From VRUE01 sp963745915 (GTDB lineage: Bacteria > Actinomycetota > Thermoleophilia > Solirubrobacterales > 70-9), in assembly GCA_963745915.1 (NCBI GenBank), contig CAVUZA010000002.1:2462573-2526572 (forward strand): DNA of 64,000 nt, in the 5' to 3' direction. The first letter of the stretch is position 1; the number at the start of each line of letters is the position of its first letter. This document shows positions 15,248 to 23,615 of this stretch, piece after piece. Both the position numbers and the translations under genes were made by a program. The notes beneath the pieces were generated by a model. That model was given only the letters and a program-made list of their open reading frames with translations, had not been told where the DNA came from and did not search any database.

Positions 15248-15997
15248 TCAGGCGGCGTGCTGCTCGGGACCGGGGTCGTCGTCGACGTCGAGGATCAGGT
15301 TGTCGTCGGCGGTGCGGCGGACGCGGAACTCGAGCGGGGCTCGCTCTTCCAGCTCGCGGAGCAGCTCGACCGGCTCGCTGAGGCGCATCGAGACGGTGGC
15401 GCGGCCCTCTGAGAAGCGCTCGACCGAGATCTCCGAGGCGGCGTCGATCTGGCCGGCGGCGTCCTCGAAGCCGACCAGCTGGGAGAAGTCGTCGAAGGGG
15501 CCGATCTCGACTTTGACGATGCCCTGGAAGAGCTCCTGGGCGGCGCGCTCGATCTCGGCCTTCGCCTCGCCGGCGACGTCGCCCTCTGGCGCCGCCTCGG
15601 TCGCATCGCTCAGCTCCTGGGCCCGGCGGCCGACCTCGACCGCCTCGCGCAGCGCCTTCATCCGGATCCGGGTCGCCTGGCCGCGGGCCTGGGCCTGGAT
15701 CTCCTCCAGCTTCGTGGAGACCGCCTCGAGCGAGTCGATGCTGCGGTCGTGGCGGGCGTCGGCCTCGCGCAGGCGCTCGCGCAGGCCGCGGATCTCGCGC
15801 TCGCGCTCGATCACCATCGCCGAGAGCGAGGTCATCTCCTGCTCGGCGCGGGCCGCCTCGGCCTCGGCCTCGCGCAGCCCCGTCAGCGCCTCCTCGGTGT
15901 CGCGCTCCAATGCCCAGCACCGCGCCTCGCGCGCGGCGATCGCCGCATCGACGTCGTAGCGGCGGTAGCCGAGGAGCGCCCTCTTGAAGCTACCCAT
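15248..15997 (-). CDS. Coiled-coil protein with DivIVA-like N-terminus
   Basis: 249 residues from the ATG at 15997. The N-terminus MGSFKRALLGYRRYDVDAAI resembles the membrane-targeting DivIVA/GpsB start (GYxxxxVDxxI). It is followed by a coiled coil (about residues 20-120, e.g. LREAEAEAARAEQEMTSL) and a globular C-terminal region. An ATG upstream would add an improbable Arg-rich leader. It overlaps rsfS by 8 bp, so it is the last gene of the proA-nadD-rsfS transcript. A role in polar growth or division is inference from the N-terminus only. Confidence 0.75.
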   Translation of the reverse strand: MGSFKRALLGYRRYDVDAAIAAREARCWALERDTEEALTGLREAEAEAARAEQEMTSLSAMVIEREREIRGLRERLREADARHDRSIDSLEAVSTKLEEIQAQARGQATRIRMKALREAVEVGRRAQELSDATEAAPEGDVAGEAKAEIERAAQELFQGIVKVEIGPFDDFSQLVGFEDAAGQIDAASEISVERFSEGRATVSMRLSEPVELLRELEERAPLEFRVRRTADDNLILDVDDDPGPEQHAA

Positions 15998-16403
15998 GCG
16001 CGGCACCGTAGAGGTGCCCCCGGACGCCATCCGGCGACGCCGCCAAATCGAGCCGCGGCGCCTCGCGCCAGAGCTCCTCGAGGCCATAGCGCTCGCGCGC
16101 CTCGGCGGTGAAGACGTGCAGCACGCAGTCGAGGTAGTCGAGCACGATCCAGCCCGCGCCCTCGCCGTCGCTGCCGGCCGGCAGCAGGCCGCCCTCCTGC
16201 TTCAGCTTCAGCTTCGCCTCGTCGGCGATCGCCCGCGCCTGGCGCTCGTTGCGCGCCGTGCAGATCGTCAGGAAGTCGGTGTAGGCGACCAGCGAGCGCA
16301 TGTCGAGGACGACGATCTCCTCCGCCGATTTGGAGTCGGCCAGCTCGGCCAGGCGCCGCGCCAGGGCCTCGCTTTGCCCCTCTTTCCCGGGCGCGCCGCT
16401 CAT
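15990..16403 (-). CDS. rsfS: Ribosomal silencing factor RsfS
   Basis: 137 residues with the Iojap/RsfS core EEIVVLDMRSLVAYTDFLTI, ARNERQARAIADE, WIVLDYLDCVLHVFT and RERYGLEELW. RsfS binds ribosomal protein L14 and blocks subunit joining under nutrient limitation. The start overlaps the stop of nadD by 4 bp; the nadD-rsfS pairing is usual in bacteria. Confidence 0.95.
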   Translation of the reverse strand: MSGAPGKEGQSEALARRLAELADSKSAEEIVVLDMRSLVAYTDFLTICTARNERQARAIADEAKLKLKQEGGLLPAGSDGEGAGWIVLDYLDCVLHVFTAEARERYGLEELWREAPRLDLAASPDGVRGHLYGAAHG

Positions 16404-17011
16404 CCGTAGATCCCCTTCTCCTCGATGAAGCGGGCGACCGGCTCGGGCACCAGGTAGCGCAGCGGCCGCCCGGCGGCGGCGCGCTCGCGCACGGCCGAGG
16501 AGGAGACGCCGAACTGGGGCATCTCCAGCATCGTCGCCCGGCCCTCGGCGCCGAGGCTGCGCAGCACGGCGGCGACGTCGGCGTCGGAGACGCCCGCGCG
16601 GCGGGCGACGGCGAGGCGGGCCAGCTCGGTCACCCGCCGCGGCTCGCGCCAGCTCTCCAGGCCGACGGCGGCGTCGGCTCCCATCACGAAGACCAGCCCG
16701 GTGTCGCCGCGTTCCTCTGCAAGCAGCTCCAAGGTCTCATACGTGTAGGACGGCCCGTCGCGCTCGACCTCGAGCGTGGAGACCGAGAAGCGCGAGTCGT
16801 CGGCGGCCGCCAGCCGGGTCATCGCCAGGCGCTGCTCACGGCCGGGGTCGTCGGCGATCGTCTTGTGCGGGGCGTCGCCGGTCGGCATCAGCACTACCTC
16901 GTCGAGGCCGAGCTGCCAGAGCGCCTCCTGGGCGAGCGCGAGGTGGCCGAGGTGCGGCGGGTTGAACGCCGAGCCGAGCACCCCGATGCCGCTCGTGCCG
17001 GCGCTACTCAC
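16400..17011 (-). CDS. nadD: Nicotinate-nucleotide adenylyltransferase
   Basis: 203 residues from GTG at 17011. The nucleotidyltransferase signature GSAFNPPHLGHLALAQEA contains the (T/H)xGH motif. The C-terminal motif SSSAVRERAAAGRPLRYLVP stands for ISSTxIR. Also seen is MPTGDAPHK. It makes deamido-NAD from nicotinate mononucleotide and ATP. It overlaps proA by 8 bp. Confidence 0.95.
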   Translation of the reverse strand: MSSAGTSGIGVLGSAFNPPHLGHLALAQEALWQLGLDEVVLMPTGDAPHKTIADDPGREQRLAMTRLAAADDSRFSVSTLEVERDGPSYTYETLELLAEERGDTGLVFVMGADAAVGLESWREPRRVTELARLAVARRAGVSDADVAAVLRSLGAEGRATMLEMPQFGVSSSAVRERAAAGRPLRYLVPEPVARFIEEKGIYG

Positions 17012-18272
17012 GTATCTGGCCGTCGCCGCGGACGGCGTACTTGTAGGTCGTCAGCTCGCGCAGGCCGATCGGGCCGCGCGCGTGCAGCTTCTGGGTCGAG
17101 TTGCCGATCTCGGCGCCCATCCCGAACTCGAACCCGTCGGTGAAGCGGGTCGAGGCGTTGACGTAGACGACCGCGGCGTCGACCGCGGTCGTGAAGCGCT
17201 CGGCCGCCTCGGCGGAGCCGCTGACGATCGCCTCCGAGTGGCCGGTGCCGTGCGCGTTGACGTGCTCGACCGCGTCCTCGAGCGAGTCGACGACGGCGAC
17301 CGCGAGCTTCAGGTCGAGGTACTCGGTGTCCCAGTCGGCCTCGGTCGCGGGCCCGACCGCGGCGCCGCCGGCCAGCTCGCGGGCGCGCTCGTCGCCGACC
17401 AGCTCGACCCCGGCCGCGGCCAGCTCGGCGAGCGCCGCCGGCAGGAACTCGGCGGCGACGGTCGCGTCGACCAGCAGCGTCTCGGCCGCGTTGCAGACGC
17501 CCGGCCGCTGGGTCTTGGCGTTGAGCGCGATCCGCCGCGCCATCTCGAGGTCGGCCTCGGCGTGGACGTAGACGTGGCAGTTGCCGGCGGCGGCGTAGAT
17601 GACCGGCACCGTGGCGACCTCCTTCAGCGCCTTCTTCAGCCCTTCGCCGCCGCGCGGGATCAGCAGGTCGACGACCCCGTCCTGGGTCCCCAGCTCGGCC
17701 AGGTCGCCGTGGCCCTCGCCGACCGGCAGCAGCGTCACCGCGTCCTCGGGCAGCCCGGCCTCGGCCAGCGCCTCGCGGGCAACCGCGGCCAGCGCCGCAT
17801 TGGAGCGCTCGGCGTACTGGGAGCCGCGCAGGACGATCGCGTTGCCGCTCTTGATCGTCAGCGCCGCGCAGTCGATCGTCACGTTCGGGCGCGCCTCGTA
17901 GACGACGGCGACGACCCCGAGCGGCACCCGCAGCTTGCGCAGCTCGAGCCCGCTGGCCAGCGTCTTCGCTTCCAGCTCCTCGCCGACCGGGTCCTCGAGC
18001 GCGGCCACGGCGCCCACGCCGTCGGCGATCGCCGCGACCCGCTCCGGGGTCAGCGTCAGCCGGTCGCGCAGCGCCTCGGTCAGCCCCGCGGCGCGCTCGT
18101 CCTCGAGGTCGGCCGCGTTGGCGGCGAGGATCTCGCCGCTCCGCTCGCCGAGCAGCCGCGCGATCGCATCGAGTGCCCCGTCCTTCGCCTCGCTGGAGGC
18201 ACCGGCCAGCTCACGCGAGGCGCGCTGGGCCGCCGCACAGATCTCATCCACTCCTCGCGTCGCAGTCGCCAC
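17004..18272 (-). CDS. proA: Gamma-glutamyl phosphate reductase
   Basis: 422 residues, the normal ProA length. It belongs to the aldehyde dehydrogenase superfamily: VPLGVVAVVYEARPNVTIDC, SGNAIVLRGSQYA, TQRPGVCNAAETLLVD (catalytic Cys) and VYVNASTRFTDGFEFGMGAE. It reduces gamma-glutamyl phosphate to the semialdehyde, the second step of proline synthesis. Separated from proB by a 72-bp palindrome and overlapping nadD. Confidence 0.96.
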   Translation of the reverse strand: MATATRGVDEICAAAQRASRELAGASSEAKDGALDAIARLLGERSGEILAANAADLEDERAAGLTEALRDRLTLTPERVAAIADGVGAVAALEDPVGEELEAKTLASGLELRKLRVPLGVVAVVYEARPNVTIDCAALTIKSGNAIVLRGSQYAERSNAALAAVAREALAEAGLPEDAVTLLPVGEGHGDLAELGTQDGVVDLLIPRGGEGLKKALKEVATVPVIYAAAGNCHVYVHAEADLEMARRIALNAKTQRPGVCNAAETLLVDATVAAEFLPAALAELAAAGVELVGDERARELAGGAAVGPATEADWDTEYLDLKLAVAVVDSLEDAVEHVNAHGTGHSEAIVSGSAEAAERFTTAVDAAVVYVNASTRFTDGFEFGMGAEIGNSTQKLHARGPIGLRELTTYKYAVRGDGQIRE

Positions 18273-18291
18273 GCGCTAAGGGTAGCTGTGA

Positions 18292-18363
18292 GGGGCTGGC
18301 GCCCACTCCCGGAACACTCCAGCGAGGCTCCCGCCGAGCGTTCCGGGAGTGGGCGCCAGCCCC
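18292..18363. repeat. 72-bp palindrome between proB and proA
   Basis: Arms of 28 bp matching at 27 positions (GGGGCTGGCGCCCACTCCCG outward part) around a 16-nt loop containing CCAGCGAGG. Very stable as RNA. There is no T-tract after it. It may attenuate or protect the proBA transcript, or be a member of a dispersed repeat family. Confidence 0.82.
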
Positions 18364-18384
18364 TCCCTCCTATCCATGGCCCGG

Positions 18385-19476
18385 TCAGACCAGGACGAAG
18401 CGATCGCGGTGGATTACCTCGTCGGTTGCATGAGGCAGCAATTCCTGAACCGCCGCGCTCTTGAGCCCCATGACGCGCTCCAACTCGCTTGCCGCGTAGG
18501 AAACGATGCCCTTGCCGAACACCGAATTGCCGCACGCGACATCGACGGCATCGCCGGGATTGAAGCGCCCCTCGACACGAGTGATGCCGACCGGGAGAAG
18601 ACTCGACCCCCGTTCGCGCAAGACGCTCGCGGCCCCCTCGTCGACTTCGATCGTGCCGAGCGCCGGCTTCGCGTACTTGAGCCAGAGCTTGAAGCTGTTG
18701 GCTTTTCCCTGTTGCGAATGAAATCTGGTGCCGACGGCCTTTCCCTGCGCCGCAAGGCTGAGCGCACGCCCCTCTATCCCGCTGCAGATGACAGTCGTAA
18801 TCCCCGCCTCGCTGGCCATCTCGGCCGCTGCCACCTTGCTCTTCATCCCGCCCGACCCGAACAGCGACGATTTGCGGCCGATCTCGACCTCTTTCAGCTC
18901 GGCGACCTCCCTTATCTCGGAGAGCAGTTGCGAGTCGTCCGGATGGCGATGCGGGTCCTTGTCGAACAGGCCCTCGGTGTTCGTCAACAGGATCAAGAGC
19001 CTCGCGTCGAGAAGGATCGCCACCTGTGCCGCAAGGAAGTCGTTGTCGCCGAAGGTGAGTTCGTCGGTGGCCGTCGTGTCGTTCTCGTTGACGATCGGGA
19101 CCACCTGCCACTCGAGCAGGCGCCTGAGTGTCTGACGGGCGTTGAGGTAGTTGGTCCGTGTGGCGATGTCACCAGCCGTCAGGAGAACCTGGGCAGAGCT
19201 GATCTCGCGTTTCGCCAACCGCTCTTCGTACGCGCGAAATAGGTCTCCCTGGCCTATCGCCGAGGCGGCCTGCAACTCGTCGATGGCTTTCGGCCGCGCC
19301 TCGAGTCCCTTGAGCCAACGTCCCCGGGCAACAGCTCCTGAAGTGACCAGGACGATCGACTCTCCGGCCGCGGCCAGCCCCGCCACCTGCTCGCAGACCG
19401 AGTCGAGGACGTCGCTGCGCAGGGAGCCGTCGTCGGCGGCGACGATCGAGGAGCCGAGCTTGACGACGAGGGTCAT
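18385..19476 (-). CDS. proB: Glutamate 5-kinase
   Basis: 363 residues: amino-acid-kinase domain (VVKLGSSIVAADDG, VTSGAVARG, VNENDTTATDELTFGDND, LFGSGGMKSKVAAAEMA) and a C-terminal PUA domain (EGRFNPGDAVDVACG). It phosphorylates glutamate, the first and feedback-controlled step of proline synthesis. By eye its base composition is less GC-rich than proA and obg, which may mean a separate origin. Its 5' end lies close to a divergent acyltransferase gene. Confidence 0.96.
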   Translation of the reverse strand: MTLVVKLGSSIVAADDGSLRSDVLDSVCEQVAGLAAAGESIVLVTSGAVARGRWLKGLEARPKAIDELQAASAIGQGDLFRAYEERLAKREISSAQVLLTAGDIATRTNYLNARQTLRRLLEWQVVPIVNENDTTATDELTFGDNDFLAAQVAILLDARLLILLTNTEGLFDKDPHRHPDDSQLLSEIREVAELKEVEIGRKSSLFGSGGMKSKVAAAEMASEAGITTVICSGIEGRALSLAAQGKAVGTRFHSQQGKANSFKLWLKYAKPALGTIEVDEGAASVLRERGSSLLPVGITRVEGRFNPGDAVDVACGNSVFGKGIVSYAASELERVMGLKSAAVQELLPHATDEVIHRDRFVLV

Positions 19477-19538
19477 GGCCGCCCAAGTGTATGAACGCCC
19501 GCCTACAGCGCGGTTGCCACACTGCCGAAGACGTAGCG

Positions 19539-21476
19539 ATGAGCCGCCCGCAGGACAGCCGCCTCCCCTACCTGCCCGGCATCGACGCCCTGCGCGCGAT
19601 CGCCGTGCTCGCCGTCTTCCTCTACCACGCCGGGGTCGGCTGGATGCCCGGCGGCTTCCTCGGCGTCGACGTCTTCTTCGTGATCAGCGGCTACCTGATC
19701 ACCTCGCTGCTGCTCAGCGAGCGGCGGCGCGAGGGCCGGGTCGACCTCTGGCGCTTCTGGGCGCGGCGGGCGCGCCGGCTGCTGCCGGCGGTCGGCGTCC
19801 TGGTCGCGGTGGTCATGGTCGCGGCGGCGGTCGCCGAGCCCGAGCGGCTGGCCGAGCTGCGCGGCGACGCGATCGCCTCGCTGGGCTACTTCGCCAACTG
19901 GCACTTCGTCCTCGCCGACCAGCCCTACTTCGAGCAGTTCCAGCGGCCCTCGCTGCTGCGCCACCTCTGGTCGCTCTCGGTCGAGGAGCAGTTCTACCTG
20001 CTCTGGCCGCTCGCCTTCGCCGCCGGCATGGCGCTGCTCGGCAGGCGGCGGCTGCTGATCGGGGTGCTGGCCGGCGTGCTCGCCTCGCTGGCGCTGACCT
20101 GGCTCCTCTTCGACCCCGGCGACTCGGCCCGCGTCTACTACGGCACCGACACCCACGCCGCCGGGCTGCTGATCGGCGTCGCCCTCGCCCTCGTCTGGAA
20201 CCCCTGGGCGCTGCGGCGGGCGGCGCCGGGGCGCTGGCGCGGGCCGGCGCTCGACGCGCTCGGGGTCGTCGCCCTCGGCTGGCTGGCGCTCAGCTTCGCC
20301 GGCGTCCACGAGTACGACCTCGCCCTCTTCCACGGCGGCTACCTCTGGCTCTCGCTCGCCGCCGCGGCGACGATCGCCGCGCTCGCCCACCCGGCGGCGC
20401 GGCTCGGCGGCCTGCTCGCCCGGCCGCCGCTGGTCTGGCTCGGCCTGCGCAGCTACAGCTTCTACCTCTGGCACTGGCCGGTGCTCGCCCTCACCCGTCC
20501 CGGCCTCGACGTCTCGCTTCCGCGCGGCGTGCTGATCCCGCTGCAGCTGCTCGCCGTCCTCGCCCTCGCCGACCTCTCCTACCGCTTGGTCGAGCTGCCC
20601 TTCCGCGGCCGGCGCCCGCTCTTCTCGCTGCCCGACGGCTGGCTGCGGGTCGGCCGTCCCGCCCTCGCCTTCGCCGTGATCGCCGCCGTCGGCCTGGTCG
20701 GCTGGGGCGGCCTCGCCTCCGGCGGCGGCAACGTCTCCGAGGGCGTCGCGGCAGCCTCGACCGCCCGGGTTGCCCGGGTGAGCGTCCGTCCCGCCCGAGG
20801 GTGCAACGCGTTTGGGGGCACATGCCACCCAAACGCGTTGCACCCCGGGGGTGCGGGGCGTGCGCCGCGGGCGACGTCGCCAGGCAGGGCGCCGCGGATC
20901 GTCGCCTTCGGGGACTCGGTGATGATCGGGGCCGGGGACAGGCTCGCGGCGCGGCTCGGGCCGCGCTTCTCGATCAACGCCGAAGTCGGCAGGCAGGCCG
21001 ACGAGTTCGTGCGGCTGGCGCGGCGCCTGAAGCGGCGCGGCGGCCGGGTCGACGCGCTGATCGTGCAGATGGGCAACAACGGCCCGCTCTACGGCGAGGA
21101 GATGGCGGGCCTGCGCAGGGCGACCTCGCAGGTCGGCGAGCTCTACCTGGTCACCGACCACGCGCCGGTGCCCTGGGAGGGCGAGGCCAACGCGGCGCTG
21201 CGCGAGGCCGACGCGACCTGGCCGCACACGACGCTGATCGACTGGGCCCCGGTCGCCGCCGCCCACGAGGACCTGCTCTGGGACGGGATCCACCTCACCC
21301 CGGCCGGCGCCGGCGTCTACGCGCGCCTCCTCGCCGGCGCCGTTTTGCCCGCCCGCGCGCGGGGTATCGGCAGGGGCGATGGAGAGCGGCGCACGGCAAG
21401 AGGAGCGACCCGGCCCCGGGCTCGACCCGGCGCGGCGGGTGCTGGTCATCGCAACCGACGAGCTGGTCGGCGATGA
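19539..21476 (+). CDS. Membrane acyltransferase (OafA/YrhL type) with SGNH domain
   Basis: 645 residues from ATG 19539; an ATG at 19491 is possible but only 14 bp from the divergent proB start. The acyltransferase-3 domain (about residues 8-385, 10-11 TM helices) has LPGIDALRAIAVLAVFLYHA, GVDVFFVISGYLI and LWSLSVEEQFYLLWP. After a linker comes a secreted SGNH hydrolase-like domain: FGDSVMIGAGD (block I), QMGNNGP (block III) and WDGIHLTPAGA (block V, DxxH). Such proteins O-acylate cell-surface glycans. The linker is interrupted by the palindrome 20799-20845 read in frame. The 3' 98 bp overlap the next gene. Confidence 0.9.
   Translation: MSRPQDSRLPYLPGIDALRAIAVLAVFLYHAGVGWMPGGFLGVDVFFVISGYLITSLLLSERRREGRVDLWRFWARRARRLLPAVGVLVAVVMVAAAVAEPERLAELRGDAIASLGYFANWHFVLADQPYFEQFQRPSLLRHLWSLSVEEQFYLLWPLAFAAGMALLGRRRLLIGVLAGVLASLALTWLLFDPGDSARVYYGTDTHAAGLLIGVALALVWNPWALRRAAPGRWRGPALDALGVVALGWLALSFAGVHEYDLALFHGGYLWLSLAAAATIAALAHPAARLGGLLARPPLVWLGLRSYSFYLWHWPVLALTRPGLDVSLPRGVLIPLQLLAVLALADLSYRLVELPFRGRRPLFSLPDGWLRVGRPALAFAVIAAVGLVGWGGLASGGGNVSEGVAAASTARVARVSVRPARGCNAFGGTCHPNALHPGGAGRAPRATSPGRAPRIVAFGDSVMIGAGDRLAARLGPRFSINAEVGRQADEFVRLARRLKRRGGRVDALIVQMGNNGPLYGEEMAGLRRATSQVGELYLVTDHAPVPWEGEANAALREADATWPHTTLIDWAPVAAAHEDLLWDGIHLTPAGAGVYARLLAGAVLPARARGIGRGDGERRTARGATRPRARPGAAGAGHRNRRAGRR
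20799..20845. repeat. Palindrome with TTTGGG/CCCAAA core, copy 2, inside a gene
   Basis: Perfect 18-bp arms (GGGTGCAACGCGTTTGGG) with an 11-nt loop GGCACATGCCA. It lies in frame in the linker between the two domains of the acyltransferase and encodes CNAFGGTCHPNALHP, which introduces two cysteines. Same TTTGGG-11 nt-CCCAAA core as 1879-1928. Confidence 0.85.
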
Positions 21477-22227
21477 GCTGATCGGCGCGCTGCGCTCCCA
21501 CGTGCCCCCCGCCGACGGCACCGAGCTGATGGTGGTCTCGCCGGCAGTCGAGAAGACCGCCTTCCACCACGCCCTCGGCGACGTCGACGCGGCCACCCGG
21601 CAGGCCGAGCAGCGGCTCGAGGTCTCGCTCGAAGCGATGACCGACGCCGGGCTGCCGGCCCTCGGCGAGGTCGGCGACAGCGACCCGCTGGTCGCCGCCG
21701 AAGACGCCCTGCGCGAGTTCGACGCCGACGAGGTGCTGGTCGTCGCCCACAGCGAGGACCAGGCCCGCTGGTTCGAGGACGGGCTCTTCGAGCGCGCCCA
21801 GGCCGAGCTGCGCCCGCCGGTGCAGATGCTCGCCGTGCGCCACGAGGACGAGGCCGATCCGCCGCACCTGGTCGGCATCCGCGCCGGGGGCGACGGCGCC
21901 GCGCCGAGCGAGCCGCAGGTCGAGCTATACGAGAACATGCCGCCGGTCGCCCCGGGCAGCCTGGCGGGCATCGTCGTCGCGATCGTCGGCACGATCGCCG
22001 TCATCGTCCTCGCCGCCACCGGCCCCGGGGTGCAGAGCGCCGGTGGCGCCGCCCAGATCCTGATCGCGATGGCGGTGGCGCTGATCAACATGGCCCACGT
22101 CGTCGGCCTCACCCTGCTCGAGAGCGTCCACGCCCGCGGCGGCTGGCAGCGCTTCTTCCGCACCCTCTCGCTGACCGCGACGCCGCTGGCGATCGTCGCC
22201 AACGCGCTGATCACGCTGCTCGCCTGA
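21379..22227 (+). CDS. UspA-like domain protein with C-terminal membrane segments
   Basis: 282 residues. The N-terminal half resembles a universal-stress/nucleotide-binding fold (RRVLVIATDELVGDELIGAL, FDADEVLVVAHSEDQARW). After residue 190 come about three TM helices (SLAGIVVAIVGTIAVIVLAA, then two more up to the end), placing the first domain in the cytoplasm. The first 98 bp overlap the acyltransferase gene in another frame; an internal start is not obvious. Both sit as a plus-strand insert within the obg-proB-proA region. Function unknown. Confidence 0.8.
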   Translation: MESGARQEERPGPGLDPARRVLVIATDELVGDELIGALRSHVPPADGTELMVVSPAVEKTAFHHALGDVDAATRQAEQRLEVSLEAMTDAGLPALGEVGDSDPLVAAEDALREFDADEVLVVAHSEDQARWFEDGLFERAQAELRPPVQMLAVRHEDEADPPHLVGIRAGGDGAAPSEPQVELYENMPPVAPGSLAGIVVAIVGTIAVIVLAATGPGVQSAGGAAQILIAMAVALINMAHVVGLTLLESVHARGGWQRFFRTLSLTATPLAIVANALITLLA

Positions 22228-22252
22228 GCCGGCGCCGCCGCCCGGCCCCGGC

Positions 22253-23551
22253 TCAGGGGTGGAGCTCGAACTCGTGCTCGCCGACGCGCACGTCGTCGCC
22301 GGGCTCGAAGCCGGCGGCGCGCAGGGCGGCGATCGCGCCGATCTCCCCCAGGCGCTGCTCGAGGTAGGCGAGCGCCTCTTCGTTGCCGAGGTCGTGGCGT
22401 TCGAAGAGCAGCTCGACACCGCGGCCGGCGATCCGGAAGGCGCCGTCCTTCTCGCGGACGACGGTGTAGCCGCCCTCGCCCGCGGGGCGGTAGACGCGGT
22501 GCTCGGCCTCGAACTCGGCGGCCGGCGCCGCGCCGGGCTCGGGCCGCGCCGGGCTCGGGGCGGCGTGATCGAGCAGGGCGAGGATCCGGCCGCGCAGCTC
22601 GGCCACCCCCTCGCCGGTCGCCGCCGAGACGGCCAGCACCCCGAGCCCCTCGCCGCCGAGCCGCTCGCGCCAGCTCGCCAGCGCCGCCTCGACCTCCGCC
22701 TCGGGCAGCAGGTCGCGCTTGGAGAGGACGACCAGCTCCGGCAGCGCGTCGAGCCCGGCGCCGTAGGAGGAGAGCTCGGCCCGCACCGCCGCGTAGTTGG
22801 CGGCCGGCTCGCCCTCGAGCGGCTGCAGCTCGACCAGGTGGACGAGGACCGCGCAGCGCTCGACGTGGGCGAGGAACTCGTGGCCGAGCCCGGCGCCCTC
22901 GGCGGCGCCCTCGATCAGGCCCGGGATGTCGGCGAGCACCGCCTGGCGCTCGTCGCTCTCGATCGTGCCCAGCACCGGCGAGACCGTGGTGAAGGGGTAG
23001 TCGGCGACCTTGGGGGCGGCGCGGGTCAGCCGCCCGAGCAGCGAGGACTTGCCGGCGTTGGGCAGGCCGACCAGGCCTGCGTCGGCGAGCAGCTTGAGGC
23101 GCAGCTCGATCCAGCCCCCCTCGCCGGCGCTGCCCTTCTCGGCGAAGCGCGGCGCCTGCCGGGTCGAGGTGGCGAAGCGCTTGTTGCCGTGGCCGCCGCG
23201 CCCGCCCTGGGCGACGACCGCCCGCTGCCCCGGTTCGAGCAGGTCGACCCGGCTGCCGTCGGCGGTCTCGGCTTCGGTGCCGGCGGGGACCGGAATCTCG
23301 CGGTCCTCGCCGCGGGCGCCGTGGCGGTTGGCGCCTTCGCCGTGGCGCCCGCGCCCGGCGCGGAAGTGCTTGCCGCCGCGCAGCGCGCCGAGGTCGCGCC
23401 GCGAGGCGTCGCAGACCAGGACCACGTCCCCCCCGCGCCCGCCGTCGCCGCCGTCGGGCCCGCCGCGCGGCACATGCGCCTCGCGCCGGAAGGAGACGCA
23501 GCCGCCGCCCCCGGCACCGCCCTCGACCCAGACCCTGGCCTTGTCGTGCAT
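22253..23551 (-). CDS. obg: Obg GTPase
   Basis: 432 residues from the ATG at 23551 (MHDKARVWVEGGAGGGGCVS). It has the glycine-rich Obg domain, a G domain with GLPNAGKSSLLGRL (G1), DIPGLIEGA (G3) and SKRDLL (NKxD variant), and a C-terminal OCT domain (YTVVREKDGAFRIAGRGVE). This essential GTPase acts in 50S ribosome assembly and stress control. The frame continues upstream without a stop, but the Obg domain fixes the start. rplU-rpmA, often upstream, are absent here. Confidence 0.96.
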   Translation of the reverse strand: MHDKARVWVEGGAGGGGCVSFRREAHVPRGGPDGGDGGRGGDVVLVCDASRRDLGALRGGKHFRAGRGRHGEGANRHGARGEDREIPVPAGTEAETADGSRVDLLEPGQRAVVAQGGRGGHGNKRFATSTRQAPRFAEKGSAGEGGWIELRLKLLADAGLVGLPNAGKSSLLGRLTRAAPKVADYPFTTVSPVLGTIESDERQAVLADIPGLIEGAAEGAGLGHEFLAHVERCAVLVHLVELQPLEGEPAANYAAVRAELSSYGAGLDALPELVVLSKRDLLPEAEVEAALASWRERLGGEGLGVLAVSAATGEGVAELRGRILALLDHAAPSPARPEPGAAPAAEFEAEHRVYRPAGEGGYTVVREKDGAFRIAGRGVELLFERHDLGNEEALAYLEQRLGEIGAIAALRAAGFEPGDDVRVGEHEFELHP

Positions 23552-23615
23552 ACGCCGTAGGTTCGCGCATCGAGCGCCGGCGGCGCCCGTCCCGAAGCCA
23601 ACGCGGCGGACTATC

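Noticed and set aside
18292..18363. Ordinary intrinsic terminator
   Set aside because: Arms are far longer than needed and no T-tract follows on either strand; kept as a palindromic repeat.
19503..23570. 1355-codon minus-strand open frame
   Set aside because: Spans the acyltransferase, UspA-like and obg genes in shadow frames without any family motif.
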